A stretch of DNA of 64,000 bases from the NCBI GenBank assembly GCA_958295835.1, contig OY282378.1:372001-436000 (forward strand), written 5' to 3'. This document shows, piece by piece, positions 45,845-55,512 of the stretch (positions are counted from its first letter, which is position 1; the number at the start of each line of letters is the position of its first letter). The position numbers and the translations under genes were made by a program. The stretch is from an uncultured Gammaproteobacteria bacterium. Lineage in GTDB: Bacteria > Pseudomonadota > Gammaproteobacteria > HK1. The notes under the pieces were generated by a model. It did not search any database, was not told the origin of the DNA, and worked only from the letters and a program-made list of their open reading frames with translations.

Positions 45845-47434
45845 ATGGACAACACCGCCACCGCCACGAGGGGCATGGTCGTCGCCCCCCACCATCTCGC
45901 CGCGCAGGCCGGGCTTCAGGTGCTGCGCGAGGGGGGCAACGCCATCGAGGCGATGGTCGCCGCCGCCGCCACGATTGCCGTCGTCTACCCGCACATGAAC
46001 GCCATCGGCGGCGACGGGTTCTGGATCGTCTACGCGCCGGGCGCGGAGCCGATCGCGATCGATGCGTGCGGAGGGGCCGCGGCGGGAGTCACTCCGGAGT
46101 GGTATCGATCACAGGGGTTCGACGCCATCCCGGCCCGGGGGCCGCTGGCCGCGAACACCGTTGCGGGCACGATATCGGGATGGGAGGCGGCTCTCGCGGT
46201 CAGTGAGCGCTGGGGCGGCGCGCACTCTCTCGACCGGCTCCTGGCCGACGCCATCCACTACGCCGAGCACGGCGTGCCGGTCACCGCGAGCCAGCACGCC
46301 AACACCCGCGACAAGCGGGCGGAGCTCGAAGACGTTCCGGGGTTCGCGGAGCAGTTCCTTCCCGGAAGCGCGGTCCCCGCGGCAGGCGACCGGTTCGTGA
46401 ACGAGCGCCTCGGACGGACGCTGCGCCGGCTCGCGCATGACGGACTCGATTCGTTCTACCGTGGCCCGCTCGCGGGCGCGATCGCCGCGGATCTCGCGCG
46501 GGCCGGCAGCCCGGTGCGCGGCGAGGATCTCGAACGGCATTGCGCGCAGGTGAAGGCGCCCCTCGCGCTGCCGCTCCGCCAGGGCGCCGCATACAACTTC
46601 CCGCCCCCCACCCAGGGCCTCGCGTCGCTCATGATCCTCGGCATCTTCGAGCGCCTCGGCGTCACCGAGGCGGAGGGATTCGCGCACGTGCACGGCCTGG
46701 TCGAGGCGTCGAAGCAGGCGTTCATGGTGCGGGATCGGGAGATCACCGATCCGGCGTACATGCGCAGCCCCCCGGAGCGGTTTCTCGCGCCGGCCGCGCT
46801 CGACGCGGCGGCGGCGGCGATCGATCCGGCCTGCGCGCTGGCGTGGCCACGACCCCCGAGCGCCGGCGACACGGTCTGGATGGGCGCCGTCGACGGCGAG
46901 GGCCGGGCGGTGAGCTTCATCCAGAGCGTGTACTGGGAGTTCGGCTCCGGCGTGGTGCTGGAGGAGACCGGCATCCAGTGGCAGAACCGCGGGTCGAGCT
47001 TCAGGCTCGAAGCGGACGGCCTAAACGTTCTCGCGCCGGGCCGCAAGCCCTTCCACACCCTGAACCCCGCCCTGTTCCTGTTCGACGACGGCCGCACGAT
47101 GCCCTACGGCACCATGGGCGGCGAGGGCCAGCCCCAGACCCAGGCCGCAGTGCTGACCCGCTACGGGTACTTCGGCCAGAGTCTCCGGGATGCAATCAGT
47201 GCCCCACGCTGGCTCCTCGGCCGCACCTGGGGCGAGGAGAGCACGACCCTCAAGCTGGAGTCGCGCTTCGACTCCGGGGTCGCCACCGCGCTGGGACTCT
47301 GCGGGCACGAGGTCGAGATGGTGGGCGCGTTCGAGGAGATGATGGGCCACGCGGGCGCACTGGTGCACCATCCGCACGGAGTGATCGAAGGCGCCGCGGA
47401 CCCCCGCAGCAACGGGGCCGCGGCGGGGTTCTGA
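45845..47434 (+). CDS. ggt: Gamma-glutamyltransferase-family protein
   Basis: A 529-residue N-terminal-nucleophile hydrolase of the gamma-glutamyltranspeptidase family: GMVVAPHHLAAQAGLQVLREGGNAIEA, YPHMNAIGGDGFWIVY, and the autocleavage region AGDTVWMGAVDGEGRAVSFIQS with the catalytic Thr. The late GGEGQPQTQ block is also typical. No signal peptide from the ATG at 45845, so it is likely cytoplasmic, as in catabolic or amide-splitting members. Substrate unknown; neighbours suggest an amino-acid or amine pathway. Confidence 0.88.
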   Translation: MDNTATATRGMVVAPHHLAAQAGLQVLREGGNAIEAMVAAAATIAVVYPHMNAIGGDGFWIVYAPGAEPIAIDACGGAAAGVTPEWYRSQGFDAIPARGPLAANTVAGTISGWEAALAVSERWGGAHSLDRLLADAIHYAEHGVPVTASQHANTRDKRAELEDVPGFAEQFLPGSAVPAAGDRFVNERLGRTLRRLAHDGLDSFYRGPLAGAIAADLARAGSPVRGEDLERHCAQVKAPLALPLRQGAAYNFPPPTQGLASLMILGIFERLGVTEAEGFAHVHGLVEASKQAFMVRDREITDPAYMRSPPERFLAPAALDAAAAAIDPACALAWPRPPSAGDTVWMGAVDGEGRAVSFIQSVYWEFGSGVVLEETGIQWQNRGSSFRLEADGLNVLAPGRKPFHTLNPALFLFDDGRTMPYGTMGGEGQPQTQAAVLTRYGYFGQSLRDAISAPRWLLGRTWGEESTTLKLESRFDSGVATALGLCGHEVEMVGAFEEMMGHAGALVHHPHGVIEGAADPRSNGAAAGF

Positions 47435-47588
47435 ACGCCTTCCGGGCGATATCCGACTCCTTGATCCACTTGCGTATTCCGGTGCAATCTGCTTGGATGA
47501 TTGGCGTCGGAGGAACTGGAGGCAGCCTGCTTCAACCAGCTACATGACGATGGCTTCCGAGACAAGGTATTGATGGGACAATAATTAT

Positions 47589-48890
47589 ATGCGGTTCCCC
47601 TGGTCCAAGACTCGCGCCGCCGAGCCTCTGCGGATGCCCGGCGGGAAGACGAAATTCAAGCGGTCGTCCGCTTCGCAGACGACGCCGGAACGGCTCGACC
47701 GGATGCTGTCCGTGACCCGGGCGAGGGGATGGATTGCCTTGCTCTCGATCCTCGTGGTTGCGGTGGCGGTCGGCGTGTGGTCCGTCGTCGGGGAGATCGC
47801 GACCTATGTGGAGGCCAATGGATTTCTGTTGAATCGGGGCGGCAAGGTGGTGGACGCGGTCGCGACCGGTTCCGGCCGGCTGCACACGATCGCCGTCTCC
47901 GTCGGCGACGAGGTCGAGAAGGACGCCCTCGTCGCGCTCGTCGCCAACGAGGAACTCTCAGCGCGTTACACCAGCGCCCTCGCGTCCGGCGTGGACCGCG
48001 CCCGAGCGCTCGACGCCCTGAAGGCGGACATCGCGGCGGAGTCCAGGATCGCGAGCGAGAACCGCGCCCGGCGCCGCAAGCAGCTCGACGAGCTCGAGGC
48101 CACCGCACTGGATATGCTGGACATCGCCCGAGCCAATCTCGAGAACAGCAAGCAGCTCTTCGAGCAGCGTATCGTCTCCCGCCTGAGCCTGGAGAGCACC
48201 CAGCGGGAGCTCAACGAGGCGCGCCGGGGCCTGCTCGACCTGGGTCGGGAACGAGACACCCTGGAAGCGAACGAGATCAGGTACAAAAACGAAAACGCCA
48301 CTCGCATCCGGGAGATGACGGCCCGAGTGGAGTCCGCGAAGCATCAGGCGAGGGAGCTTGAAGTCCTCGTAGCGGCGGAGAGGGTCCTGGCGCCGGTCTC
48401 GGGCCAGGTGATCGAGATCAAGGCTGCGAGCGGTGCGATAGTGAATTCGGGCACGGCCGTGGCCAGTATCCGTACCGGAACCGCGGAGCTCGAGTTGCTG
48501 CTCTACGTCTCACCCGCCGAAGGCAAGCAGGTCGAGGCGGGAATGCCGGCGCTGGTGTCGCCCGCCGCGGTGAGGCGCGAGGAGTTCGGGGCGATCAGGG
48601 GGAGGGTCGAGTCCCTCTCGTCCTTTCCGGTGAGCTTCGAAGGCATGGTCGCGGTGCTCCAGAACCGGGAGCTGGCCCAGAGCTTCTTCAGTGACGGCCC
48701 GCCCTATGCCGGGCGGATTGCTCTGATCCCCGACCCGACGACCGCGAGTGGCCTTGCCTGGACCTCGCCCAAGGCAACGAGTCAGACGCTGGCTCCCGGC
48801 ACGCTCGCCTCGGTCGAGATCAAGACCCGGAGCCAAGCCCCGATCACGCTGGCCATCCCGGCGCTCAAGGAGTGGCTGGGGGTGCGATGA
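47589..48890 (+). CDS. NHLM-type HlyD-family secretion adaptor
   Basis: A 433-residue membrane-fusion protein: one N-terminal membrane helix (GWIALLSILVVAVAVGVWSVV), a biotinyl-lipoyl-like hairpin (GSGRLHTIAVSVGDEVEKDALVALV), a long coiled coil (about 120-260) and the closing barrel VLAPVSGQVIEIKAASGAIVNSG. This form is found with peptidase-ABC exporters of Nif11/NHLP-type peptides. Its stop overlaps the next gene by four bases. First of a three-gene export operon. Confidence 0.88.
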   Translation: MRFPWSKTRAAEPLRMPGGKTKFKRSSASQTTPERLDRMLSVTRARGWIALLSILVVAVAVGVWSVVGEIATYVEANGFLLNRGGKVVDAVATGSGRLHTIAVSVGDEVEKDALVALVANEELSARYTSALASGVDRARALDALKADIAAESRIASENRARRRKQLDELEATALDMLDIARANLENSKQLFEQRIVSRLSLESTQRELNEARRGLLDLGRERDTLEANEIRYKNENATRIREMTARVESAKHQARELEVLVAAERVLAPVSGQVIEIKAASGAIVNSGTAVASIRTGTAELELLLYVSPAEGKQVEAGMPALVSPAAVRREEFGAIRGRVESLSSFPVSFEGMVAVLQNRELAQSFFSDGPPYAGRIALIPDPTTASGLAWTSPKATSQTLAPGTLASVEIKTRSQAPITLAIPALKEWLGVR

Positions 48891-51130
48891 GTCCGGTCCA
48901 CGGCAGCAAAGATCCACGGGAAGGGGGCGGCGCGACGCCGCCCCGCGCAGAGACGCTGAAGGCCAATCTGCATCCCCGGCGCGGAGGCCGCCGGGCGGTG
49001 CCCACCGTGCTGCAAATGGAGAGGACCGAGTGCGGCGCTGCCTGTCTGGCAATGGTCCTCGCCCATTACGGCAGGTGGATGCCGCTCGAGGAGCTGCGGG
49101 TGCGCTGCGGCGTATCGCGCGACGGCACCAAGGCGCTCAACATCATACGGGCGGCGAAGGCGCTGGGCATGGTCACCCGGGGCATGCGGGCCAAATTCAG
49201 GCGCCTCCCCGAGTTCCGCTTCCCGATGATCGTGTTCTGGAATTTCAGCCACTTCGTAGTGCTCGAGGGATTCCGTGGCAACCGTGTCCACATCAACGAC
49301 CCGGGCGAGGGGCCGCGTACGCTTACCAGGGAGGAGTTCGAGACCGACTACTCCGACGTCTGTATCCTCCTTGAGCCCGGCCCCGAGTTTCTCAAGGGCG
49401 GCAGCAAGCCGAGCGTGCTGCGTGGTCTGTTCTCCCGGCTGGGCTACGCGCGCACGCCGCTTCTCTTCGTCATATTGGCGACGCTGGCGCTGATCATTCC
49501 CGGCATCGCCCTGCCAACGCTTCTCAAGGTCTTCGTGGACGATGTGCTGATCCCGCGCAGCGACGCGTTGATGATTCCGCTGATGATCGGCATAGGGCTC
49601 ACCGCGTGCCTGTCGGCGGTGCTCACCTGGCTCCAGCACCTGTGCCTGGCGCGCATGGAGACCAAGCTCGCCGTCGTCGCCACCACGCGATTCTTCCTGC
49701 ACCTTTTCACCCTGCCGATGACTTTCTTCCATCAGCGTTACGCCGGGGACGTCGCCGCCCGGGTGATGTCGAACGACAAGGTTGCGCAGATGATCTCGAG
49801 CGAGCTGGCGATCGGCACGGTCAACCTGCTCACCATGGTCGCCTATGGCGGGGTCATGTTCTCCTACGATCCGGCCCTGACGGTTGCGGTGTTCGCGATG
49901 GTCTCGTTCAACGTGGTGGCGTTGCGGGCGGTCGCGCGGACGCGTGAGGACGACAGCCGCCGCCTGCTCAAGGAGCAGGCCAAGGTGGCCGCCACGTCGG
50001 TCAACGGTCTGGCCATGATCGAAACTCTGAAGGCGGACGGCTCGGAGAACACGTTCTTCGCGCGGTGGTCCGGCCAGCACACGAATGCGCTTCAGGCTCA
50101 GCAGTCGCTCGGTGTGCGCACCAGCCTGCTGAACGTGGTGCCGCCGCTGCTCTCGTCGCTGTCCACCGTCGCCATCCTGGGCTTCGGGGGCTATCGGGTG
50201 CTGGAGGGGGTGCTGACCATCGGTGGGCTGATGGCCTTCCAGTCGCTGGCGCGCAGCTTCTCGACTCCGATTGAGCAGCTCACGCAGTTCAGCGCCAGCC
50301 TCCAGACGATCACGGGTGACATCAGCCGCCTCGACGACGTTTTGAATCACGAGCAGGACGAGCATACCTTCGAAATCGACGAGAACGCGGCGGTGACCGA
50401 GGTGTCGGAGATCAAGAGGAGCCTGCACCTGGAAAACGTGACCTTCGGCTACAGCAACATGGCCCCGCCCGTGGTCGAGGACTTCAGCCTGGAGGTGCTC
50501 CCCGGGCGCAGGGTGGCGCTTGTGGGCGGCTCCGGCAGCGGCAAGACGACCATCGGCAAGCTGGCCTGCCGCCTGGTGAGCCCGTGGTCCGGATCGGTGC
50601 GGATCGCCGATGTGGACGTCAATAGCATACCCCCCGACCATCTTGGCTCGATGGTCTCCTATGTCAACCAGGACGTCGTGCTGTTCGACGGGACCGTGCG
50701 CGACAACGTCACGCTGTGGAATTCGCAGATCGACGAGCTGACGGTGACGCAGGCGCTACGCGACGCGGCGATCCTCGAGGAGGTGATGTCCCGGCCCGAC
50801 ATGTACGACACGCCGGTGGGCGAAGGCGGCTGCAACTTCAGCGGCGGACAGCGCCAGCTTCTGGAGCTGGCCCGCGCGCTCGTCGCCAACCCGGACATAC
50901 TGGTGCTCGACGAGGCGACGGCGGCGCTCGATCCGATCACCGAGGTCCTGATCGACAACAATTTGCGCCGGCGCGGCGTGGCCTGCCTGATCATCGCCCA
51001 CCGTCTGACCACGGTCCGCGACGCAGACGAGATCGTCGTCCTCGATCACGGTCGTATCGTCGAGAGGGGAACCCACGAGGACCTGTTGGCGCGCGGGGGT
51101 GCCTACTCCGCGCTGCTCAGGTCGGAGTAG
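48887..51130 (+). CDS. NHLM-type C39 peptidase/ABC transporter
   Basis: A 747-residue bifunctional exporter that cuts leader peptides after a double glycine and exports the core. The N-terminal C39 peptidase has catalytic C49 (ERTECGAACLAM), H122 (FSHFVVLEG) and D138 (INDPGEG). A six-helix membrane domain follows, then the ATPase (Walker A GGSGSGKT near residue 546, signature FSGGQRQ, Walker B ILVLDEATAALD). The ATG at 48887 overlaps the HlyD stop. It should process the Nif11-type precursor at 62409, which ends its leader in GGG. Confidence 0.93.
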   Translation: MSPVHGSKDPREGGGATPPRAETLKANLHPRRGGRRAVPTVLQMERTECGAACLAMVLAHYGRWMPLEELRVRCGVSRDGTKALNIIRAAKALGMVTRGMRAKFRRLPEFRFPMIVFWNFSHFVVLEGFRGNRVHINDPGEGPRTLTREEFETDYSDVCILLEPGPEFLKGGSKPSVLRGLFSRLGYARTPLLFVILATLALIIPGIALPTLLKVFVDDVLIPRSDALMIPLMIGIGLTACLSAVLTWLQHLCLARMETKLAVVATTRFFLHLFTLPMTFFHQRYAGDVAARVMSNDKVAQMISSELAIGTVNLLTMVAYGGVMFSYDPALTVAVFAMVSFNVVALRAVARTREDDSRRLLKEQAKVAATSVNGLAMIETLKADGSENTFFARWSGQHTNALQAQQSLGVRTSLLNVVPPLLSSLSTVAILGFGGYRVLEGVLTIGGLMAFQSLARSFSTPIEQLTQFSASLQTITGDISRLDDVLNHEQDEHTFEIDENAAVTEVSEIKRSLHLENVTFGYSNMAPPVVEDFSLEVLPGRRVALVGGSGSGKTTIGKLACRLVSPWSGSVRIADVDVNSIPPDHLGSMVSYVNQDVVLFDGTVRDNVTLWNSQIDELTVTQALRDAAILEEVMSRPDMYDTPVGEGGCNFSGGQRQLLELARALVANPDILVLDEATAALDPITEVLIDNNLRRRGVACLIIAHRLTTVRDADEIVVLDHGRIVERGTHEDLLARGGAYSALLRSE

Positions 51131-51135
51131 GGGCC

Positions 51136-54096
51136 ATGGCATGGCAGGACCTGACCCGTCGCATCCCCATGTCGCGTGCCGAGGTGGGTGCGCATGACGC
51201 CTTCCTCCTGGATCAGCGTGAGGAGTTCTACATCGTCGAGAGCGGCTACGCCGACCTGTTCGCGGTGGTGGTGGACGATGCGCAATCCGCACTGACTCGT
51301 GCTCCGTTCGTCGCCCGCATCCCTGTCGGGGGTGCGTTTTTCGGCTCGCTGATCGTGCCGAGCAAGAGTGGTGGCACATTCTTCACCTACCAGGCCGTGC
51401 CCTCGCGCGGGACGACCCTGCTCCGGGGCAAGCGCGAGCACCTCGCCTCGCGCGAAACCTTCGACCTGGACGCCGTCTCCGTGATCGACGACTGGGTGGT
51501 GGCCGCCTCCGAGTTCGTAGCCAGATACGAGCATCAGCGGCCGCGCGAAGTGCTTCTCCTCGAGGCTGATCCGGACGTCCCCTATGAGGCGCGTTCGGTG
51601 GTGAGCGCGCATCATCACGAAGTCTTGTGGATCTCGGTCGACCAACCGGGACTGCTGGTCGGCCCCCCCGGGTTTCCGTTGGACAAGGAGACTCTCTTCC
51701 CGCTGGCCGAGCACATCTGGCTCACCCTCCCCGAGGAGACGCGCGTCTCGGCGGTCCACACGCCGGGCGCCATCATCACCGGGCGGCTGTGGAACGCGCT
51801 GGATCGATACAACGTCCAGATCCTGCGATGCGCCTCGCGCTATTGGGTGCAGATGCGCGAGCGGAACCTGAGCCAGCTCTCCGGGAACCGGCGTCAAGGC
51901 GTCCGACTTCAGGAGGCGATGCTCGGGGAGCTGACCAGCCTCCTGGTCGATACCTCCCCAGGCAGCGAGACGGCGCACGGACACCGGAGCCCGTTGCAGG
52001 CGGCCGCCGCCATCGTCGCCGATTCGGCCGGCGTGCGGCTCGACGATTCGCCTGCCGTTGTCGACGACGACATCGACCCGCTCGAGGCGGTGGACGCGGT
52101 CGTGGCGCCCTCGGACATCCGCACTCGTCGGATCCAGTTGTCCCCCGGATGGGAGCGGCGGGACGGACCGTCCTTCCTGGGGGTCGCTTCCCCGGAGGAG
52201 CCGCGGCCGGTGGCGGTCGTCAACAGCGGTCGCGGCACCTACAGGATGATCGACCCCGTCTCCGGCGAGGCGGCCCCGGTGAACCGGCAGCGGGCCGAAT
52301 CGCTCGACACGCAGGGTGTGACGTTCTACCCGCCGCTTGCCCGCAGCGTGGACAGTGGCCTGGCGGCACTTCTCCAGGCCCTGCGCGGCCGGGGCCGGGA
52401 CATCGCGGGCGTGGCTCTCATGGGGGCCCTGGGCGCCCTCGTCGCTCTGCTGACCCCGGTCGTGACCGGAGAGCTGCTGGCCGAGATCATCCCCAGGGTG
52501 GACGTTCCGATGTGGACCGCTGCGCTGGTGGCGCTGGCGCTTGGTGCGTTCACGACCGCCGCCCTCTCGGTCGTCGGCGCATTCAGTATGCTGCGGGTCG
52601 AGGCCCGGATCGACGAGACCCTCCAGGCCGCGGTGTGGAGCAAGCTTCTCTCGTTGCCGCCGCCCTTCTTCCGGCGCTATCTCGCCGGCGATCTGGCGGA
52701 TCGGGCGAACGGCGTGAGCGTCATCCGTCAGATACTGACCGGGGCGACCGGCGCCAGTCTGGTGAGTGGCGCGTTCTCGATCTTCAGCTATGCGTTGCTG
52801 TTCTACTACAGTTGGGAGCTCGCGCTGTGGACAGGGGTCGCGGTGCTGTTGCTGGTCGCCGGGAGCTGGTGGTTCACCACGCGCCAAGTCCACCATCAAC
52901 GGGCCGTCTTCAAGGCGCAGGGGGCGATCGACGGGATGGTCTTTCAGATGATCATCGGGGTGGCCAAGCTCAGGCAGGCTCACGCCGAGCGCAGCGCCCT
53001 CTTGCGCTGGTCGAAGCTGTACACCGAACAGAAGCGCGCGAATCTGTCCGCGCGCAAGTGGGCGGCCGGCCAACACACCTTCAACGCGCTGTTCGGACCG
53101 CTCTCCCAGCTCGCGTTGCTGGCGTTGATCTGGTACTCGCTGCTCGAAGGCGGGGCCGCGATGGCCGAAGGCAAGGAAGGCGAGACGGCGACCCCGTTCG
53201 CACTGGCCGATTTCCTCTCGTTCCATGCCGCCTTCGGGCAGTTCATGGGGGGCATGGTCGGGCTGACCGCTACCTGGGCGACGGCACTCGCCGTGCTGCC
53301 CCTGTTCGAACGCGTCCTGCCGATCATCGAGGAGCAGCCCGAGAGCGTCAGCGGCGGTACGGTGCTGCGGAGCCTCTCAGGGCGGATCGAATTCGAGCAT
53401 GTGACCTTCCGCTATCCCTCGGCAGAGAGCGACACGCTCCAGAACGTGTCCTTCCACATTCGTCCGGGGGAGTACGTGGCCTTCGTGGGTCCGTCCGGAG
53501 CCGGCAAGTCGACGGTGTATCGGCTGCTGCTCGGCTTCGAGAGACCGACTGCCGGAACCGTGCTACTCGACGGACACGACCTGCTGTCGCTCAATCTCGA
53601 CGCGATGCGCCGCCAGTTCGGCGTGGTGCTGCAGAATGGACAGCTTACCCCGGCCAGCATCTTCATGAACATCGTCGGCGAAGCGTCGCTCACCGAGCAG
53701 GAGGCCTGGGACGCGGCGCGCGCGGCCGGCCTCGCTCAGGACATCTCGAATATGCCGATGGGGATGCACACGGAGATTCCGGAGGGCGGAGTCGGTCTGT
53801 CCGGCGGTCAGAGGCAGCGTCTTCTGATTGCCCGCACCCTGGCCCGCAAGCCGCGTGTCCTGCTCTTCGACGAAGCGACCAGCATGCTCGACAACCGCAC
53901 CCAGGACACGATCCGAACCTCCCTGCGCGGCTTGGCCTCCACCCGGGTGCTGATCGCCCACCGCCTCAGCACGGTGGTCGACGTGGACCGCCTCTACGTG
54001 ATGCAGGACGGCAGAATCGTCGAGACCGGTCGATATGAGGAGCTGATGGCGCAGGGCGGCGTACTGGCGGAGATGGCCAGACGGCAGATCATCTGA
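51136..54096 (+). CDS. NHLM-type second ABC transporter (permease/ATP-binding)
   Basis: A 986-residue ABC protein, longer than normal because of a 400-residue N-terminal region (MAWQDLTRRIPMSRAEV...) that includes a cyclic-nucleotide-binding-like beta domain and lacks a C39 Cys. It is followed by six helices and an ATPase with Walker A GPSGAGKST (about 784), LSGGQRQRLLIART and LLFDEATSMLD. This is the second ABC partner typical of NHLM exporters. It starts five bases after the previous gene and is the end of the export operon. Confidence 0.92.
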   Translation: MAWQDLTRRIPMSRAEVGAHDAFLLDQREEFYIVESGYADLFAVVVDDAQSALTRAPFVARIPVGGAFFGSLIVPSKSGGTFFTYQAVPSRGTTLLRGKREHLASRETFDLDAVSVIDDWVVAASEFVARYEHQRPREVLLLEADPDVPYEARSVVSAHHHEVLWISVDQPGLLVGPPGFPLDKETLFPLAEHIWLTLPEETRVSAVHTPGAIITGRLWNALDRYNVQILRCASRYWVQMRERNLSQLSGNRRQGVRLQEAMLGELTSLLVDTSPGSETAHGHRSPLQAAAAIVADSAGVRLDDSPAVVDDDIDPLEAVDAVVAPSDIRTRRIQLSPGWERRDGPSFLGVASPEEPRPVAVVNSGRGTYRMIDPVSGEAAPVNRQRAESLDTQGVTFYPPLARSVDSGLAALLQALRGRGRDIAGVALMGALGALVALLTPVVTGELLAEIIPRVDVPMWTAALVALALGAFTTAALSVVGAFSMLRVEARIDETLQAAVWSKLLSLPPPFFRRYLAGDLADRANGVSVIRQILTGATGASLVSGAFSIFSYALLFYYSWELALWTGVAVLLLVAGSWWFTTRQVHHQRAVFKAQGAIDGMVFQMIIGVAKLRQAHAERSALLRWSKLYTEQKRANLSARKWAAGQHTFNALFGPLSQLALLALIWYSLLEGGAAMAEGKEGETATPFALADFLSFHAAFGQFMGGMVGLTATWATALAVLPLFERVLPIIEEQPESVSGGTVLRSLSGRIEFEHVTFRYPSAESDTLQNVSFHIRPGEYVAFVGPSGAGKSTVYRLLLGFERPTAGTVLLDGHDLLSLNLDAMRRQFGVVLQNGQLTPASIFMNIVGEASLTEQEAWDAARAAGLAQDISNMPMGMHTEIPEGGVGLSGGQRQRLLIARTLARKPRVLLFDEATSMLDNRTQDTIRTSLRGLASTRVLIAHRLSTVVDVDRLYVMQDGRIVETGRYEELMAQGGVLAEMARRQII

Positions 54097-54170
54097 GTCC
54101 GGGGCCGTCGGCGAGGCGTCCGATTCGGCCAGCGCCGCGCCCCGATGTTCCGCCGGCGGTATCGACACCG

Positions 54171-54186
54171 TTCCCGCGCGCGGGAA
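54171..54186. repeat. Palindrome between convergent operons
   Basis: TTCCCGCGCGCGGGAA is a perfect 16-base palindrome between the end of the export operon (plus) and ycaO copy 1 (minus). It has the TTCCC/GGGAA arms of the dRS3-like element at 3466. No T-run follows, so it may act as an RNA 3' hairpin rather than a true terminator. Confidence 0.4.
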
Positions 54187-54216
54187 TCGACCGGCGCCGT
54201 CCGGGCCCGGGACCGG

Positions 54217-55422
54217 TCAGAACAACTGCCTCCGGAATTCCAGGCGCGGGGCAATGATGCGCGCGCAGTACAGAGGCTTCCCGGGGTCGCTCAGATCAAA
54301 GCCGTACACCGGACCCCTGCCTCGGCGGATCAATGCATCCGCCAGCCGCGGCACCACGGCCTCGGGCGCATCCGGCAGGTCGAGGCGTGGCTGCTCCTCT
54401 ATCTGCTTCCAACTCGTATCGGGGGTGAGGCTCTTCAGCACGCGATGGGGCCGGCTGTCCTTGGCAAACCCCAGCTTGAGCCGAAGGTCGTCGCGAGCGC
54501 CGTGGATCTTGGCGAGCCGCGTTTGCGCCGCTTCGGTCAGCGCGCGCGCAAGCGCTACTTCCGGATTGACATGGGCGCCGGACCCCACACTCATGAAGGT
54601 TCTTGGCGACAACGCTCGCTCGCTCACAAGCACCGCCCATATCACGGACACGGCTACCGCCGCCGGCAACGCCATCAGCACCACCCAAGCGCCCTCCGCC
54701 GCCCAGTAGTCGAGGATCAGTCGAGCGAGTGGAAAAGCCACGCTGTCGGGGTCGATCCTCTGCCCGCGGTCGCGTAGCCTCATCCGTCCCCCCTCGCTCA
54801 GCGCGCATATGGCGTCGCGCTCGATCAACTCGTACATGGCGTGCAACCGCGCCTCGGCCCGCGTGTTCCCCGAGGCCAGCCCGTTGGAGCTGGTTTCGAA
54901 CAACAGCGGACGGCGACAGAAATACACCGCACTCGACGGGACCCACACCCGGCCGCCCGTGCCCATGTTCGTGCCGGAGGTCCATTCGCCGATGAAGTCG
55001 GGCGTGAAGTAGCGCTCGATGCTGCCGGGAAGCTCCGCCGGTGGAACGATCCGCGCATCGGGCTCGGCCTTCGCGAGCCCGGCCATGCTGCCGTGCCACA
55101 GCCGCGCGGGGTCGGGGTTCTCGGCCAGATACAGCTCGCAGGCCTCCATCGTCGCCGAGGCTTGCGCCGCGGCATTCGTGACCCCCTTGCCATTGCTGAT
55201 CTGCAACACCTGCCCCCCGGGCCGCACCGATACCCAGGTCGGGATACCAAGCGTGTCGAGATGGGTGACCGAGGCCACCCGCGTGATTCCGCAGGCTGGC
55301 AGCGCGGGTGCGACGGTGGCCAGAGTCTGTTCCGGGGGGCAGGCGCGCAGCAACGGGAGCCTGGCCGCCTCGTGCGCCAGCGCATCGGCAAAGGCAGCGT
55401 CATTCATGGCGCCGTCATTCAT
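54217..55422 (-). CDS. ycaO: YcaO-domain cyclodehydratase/thioamide-forming enzyme, copy 1 (promoter-distal)
   Basis: A 401-residue YcaO protein, which activates peptide backbone amides with ATP. ATP-binding features are QASATMEACELYL, GNTRAEARLHAMYELIERDA and HVNPEVALARALTEAAQTRL. It ends LEFRRQLF without the Pro-rich tail of azole-forming cyclodehydratases, and no E1-like partner is nearby. With TfuA, thioamide formation is expected. The ATG at 55422 overlaps a 21-codon remnant of tfuA. It is the second ycaO in transcription order and differs from the first mostly at residues about 230-310. Confidence 0.92.
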   Translation of the reverse strand: MNDGAMNDAAFADALAHEAARLPLLRACPPEQTLATVAPALPACGITRVASVTHLDTLGIPTWVSVRPGGQVLQISNGKGVTNAAAQASATMEACELYLAENPDPARLWHGSMAGLAKAEPDARIVPPAELPGSIERYFTPDFIGEWTSGTNMGTGGRVWVPSSAVYFCRRPLLFETSSNGLASGNTRAEARLHAMYELIERDAICALSEGGRMRLRDRGQRIDPDSVAFPLARLILDYWAAEGAWVVLMALPAAVAVSVIWAVLVSERALSPRTFMSVGSGAHVNPEVALARALTEAAQTRLAKIHGARDDLRLKLGFAKDSRPHRVLKSLTPDTSWKQIEEQPRLDLPDAPEAVVPRLADALIRRGRGPVYGFDLSDPGKPLYCARIIAPRLEFRRQLF

Positions 55423-55484
55423 GGCGCATTGTCCAATGGGGCTCGGGCCTGCGCGATCCGGCCCCAACGCGCCAGGCGCTCATT
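55419..55484 (-). pseudogene. tfuA 3'-end remnant in the duplication
   Basis: Reads NERLARWGRIAQARAPLDNA, P and stop; identical to the end of intact tfuA except for one residue (NGRLARWG there). Created by the tandem duplication. It keeps the ATGA overlap with ycaO copy 1 but has no start, so it is not translated alone. Confidence 0.85.
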
Positions 55485-55512
55485 TGCCGGCGCCGTCCGG
55501 GCCCGGGACCGG

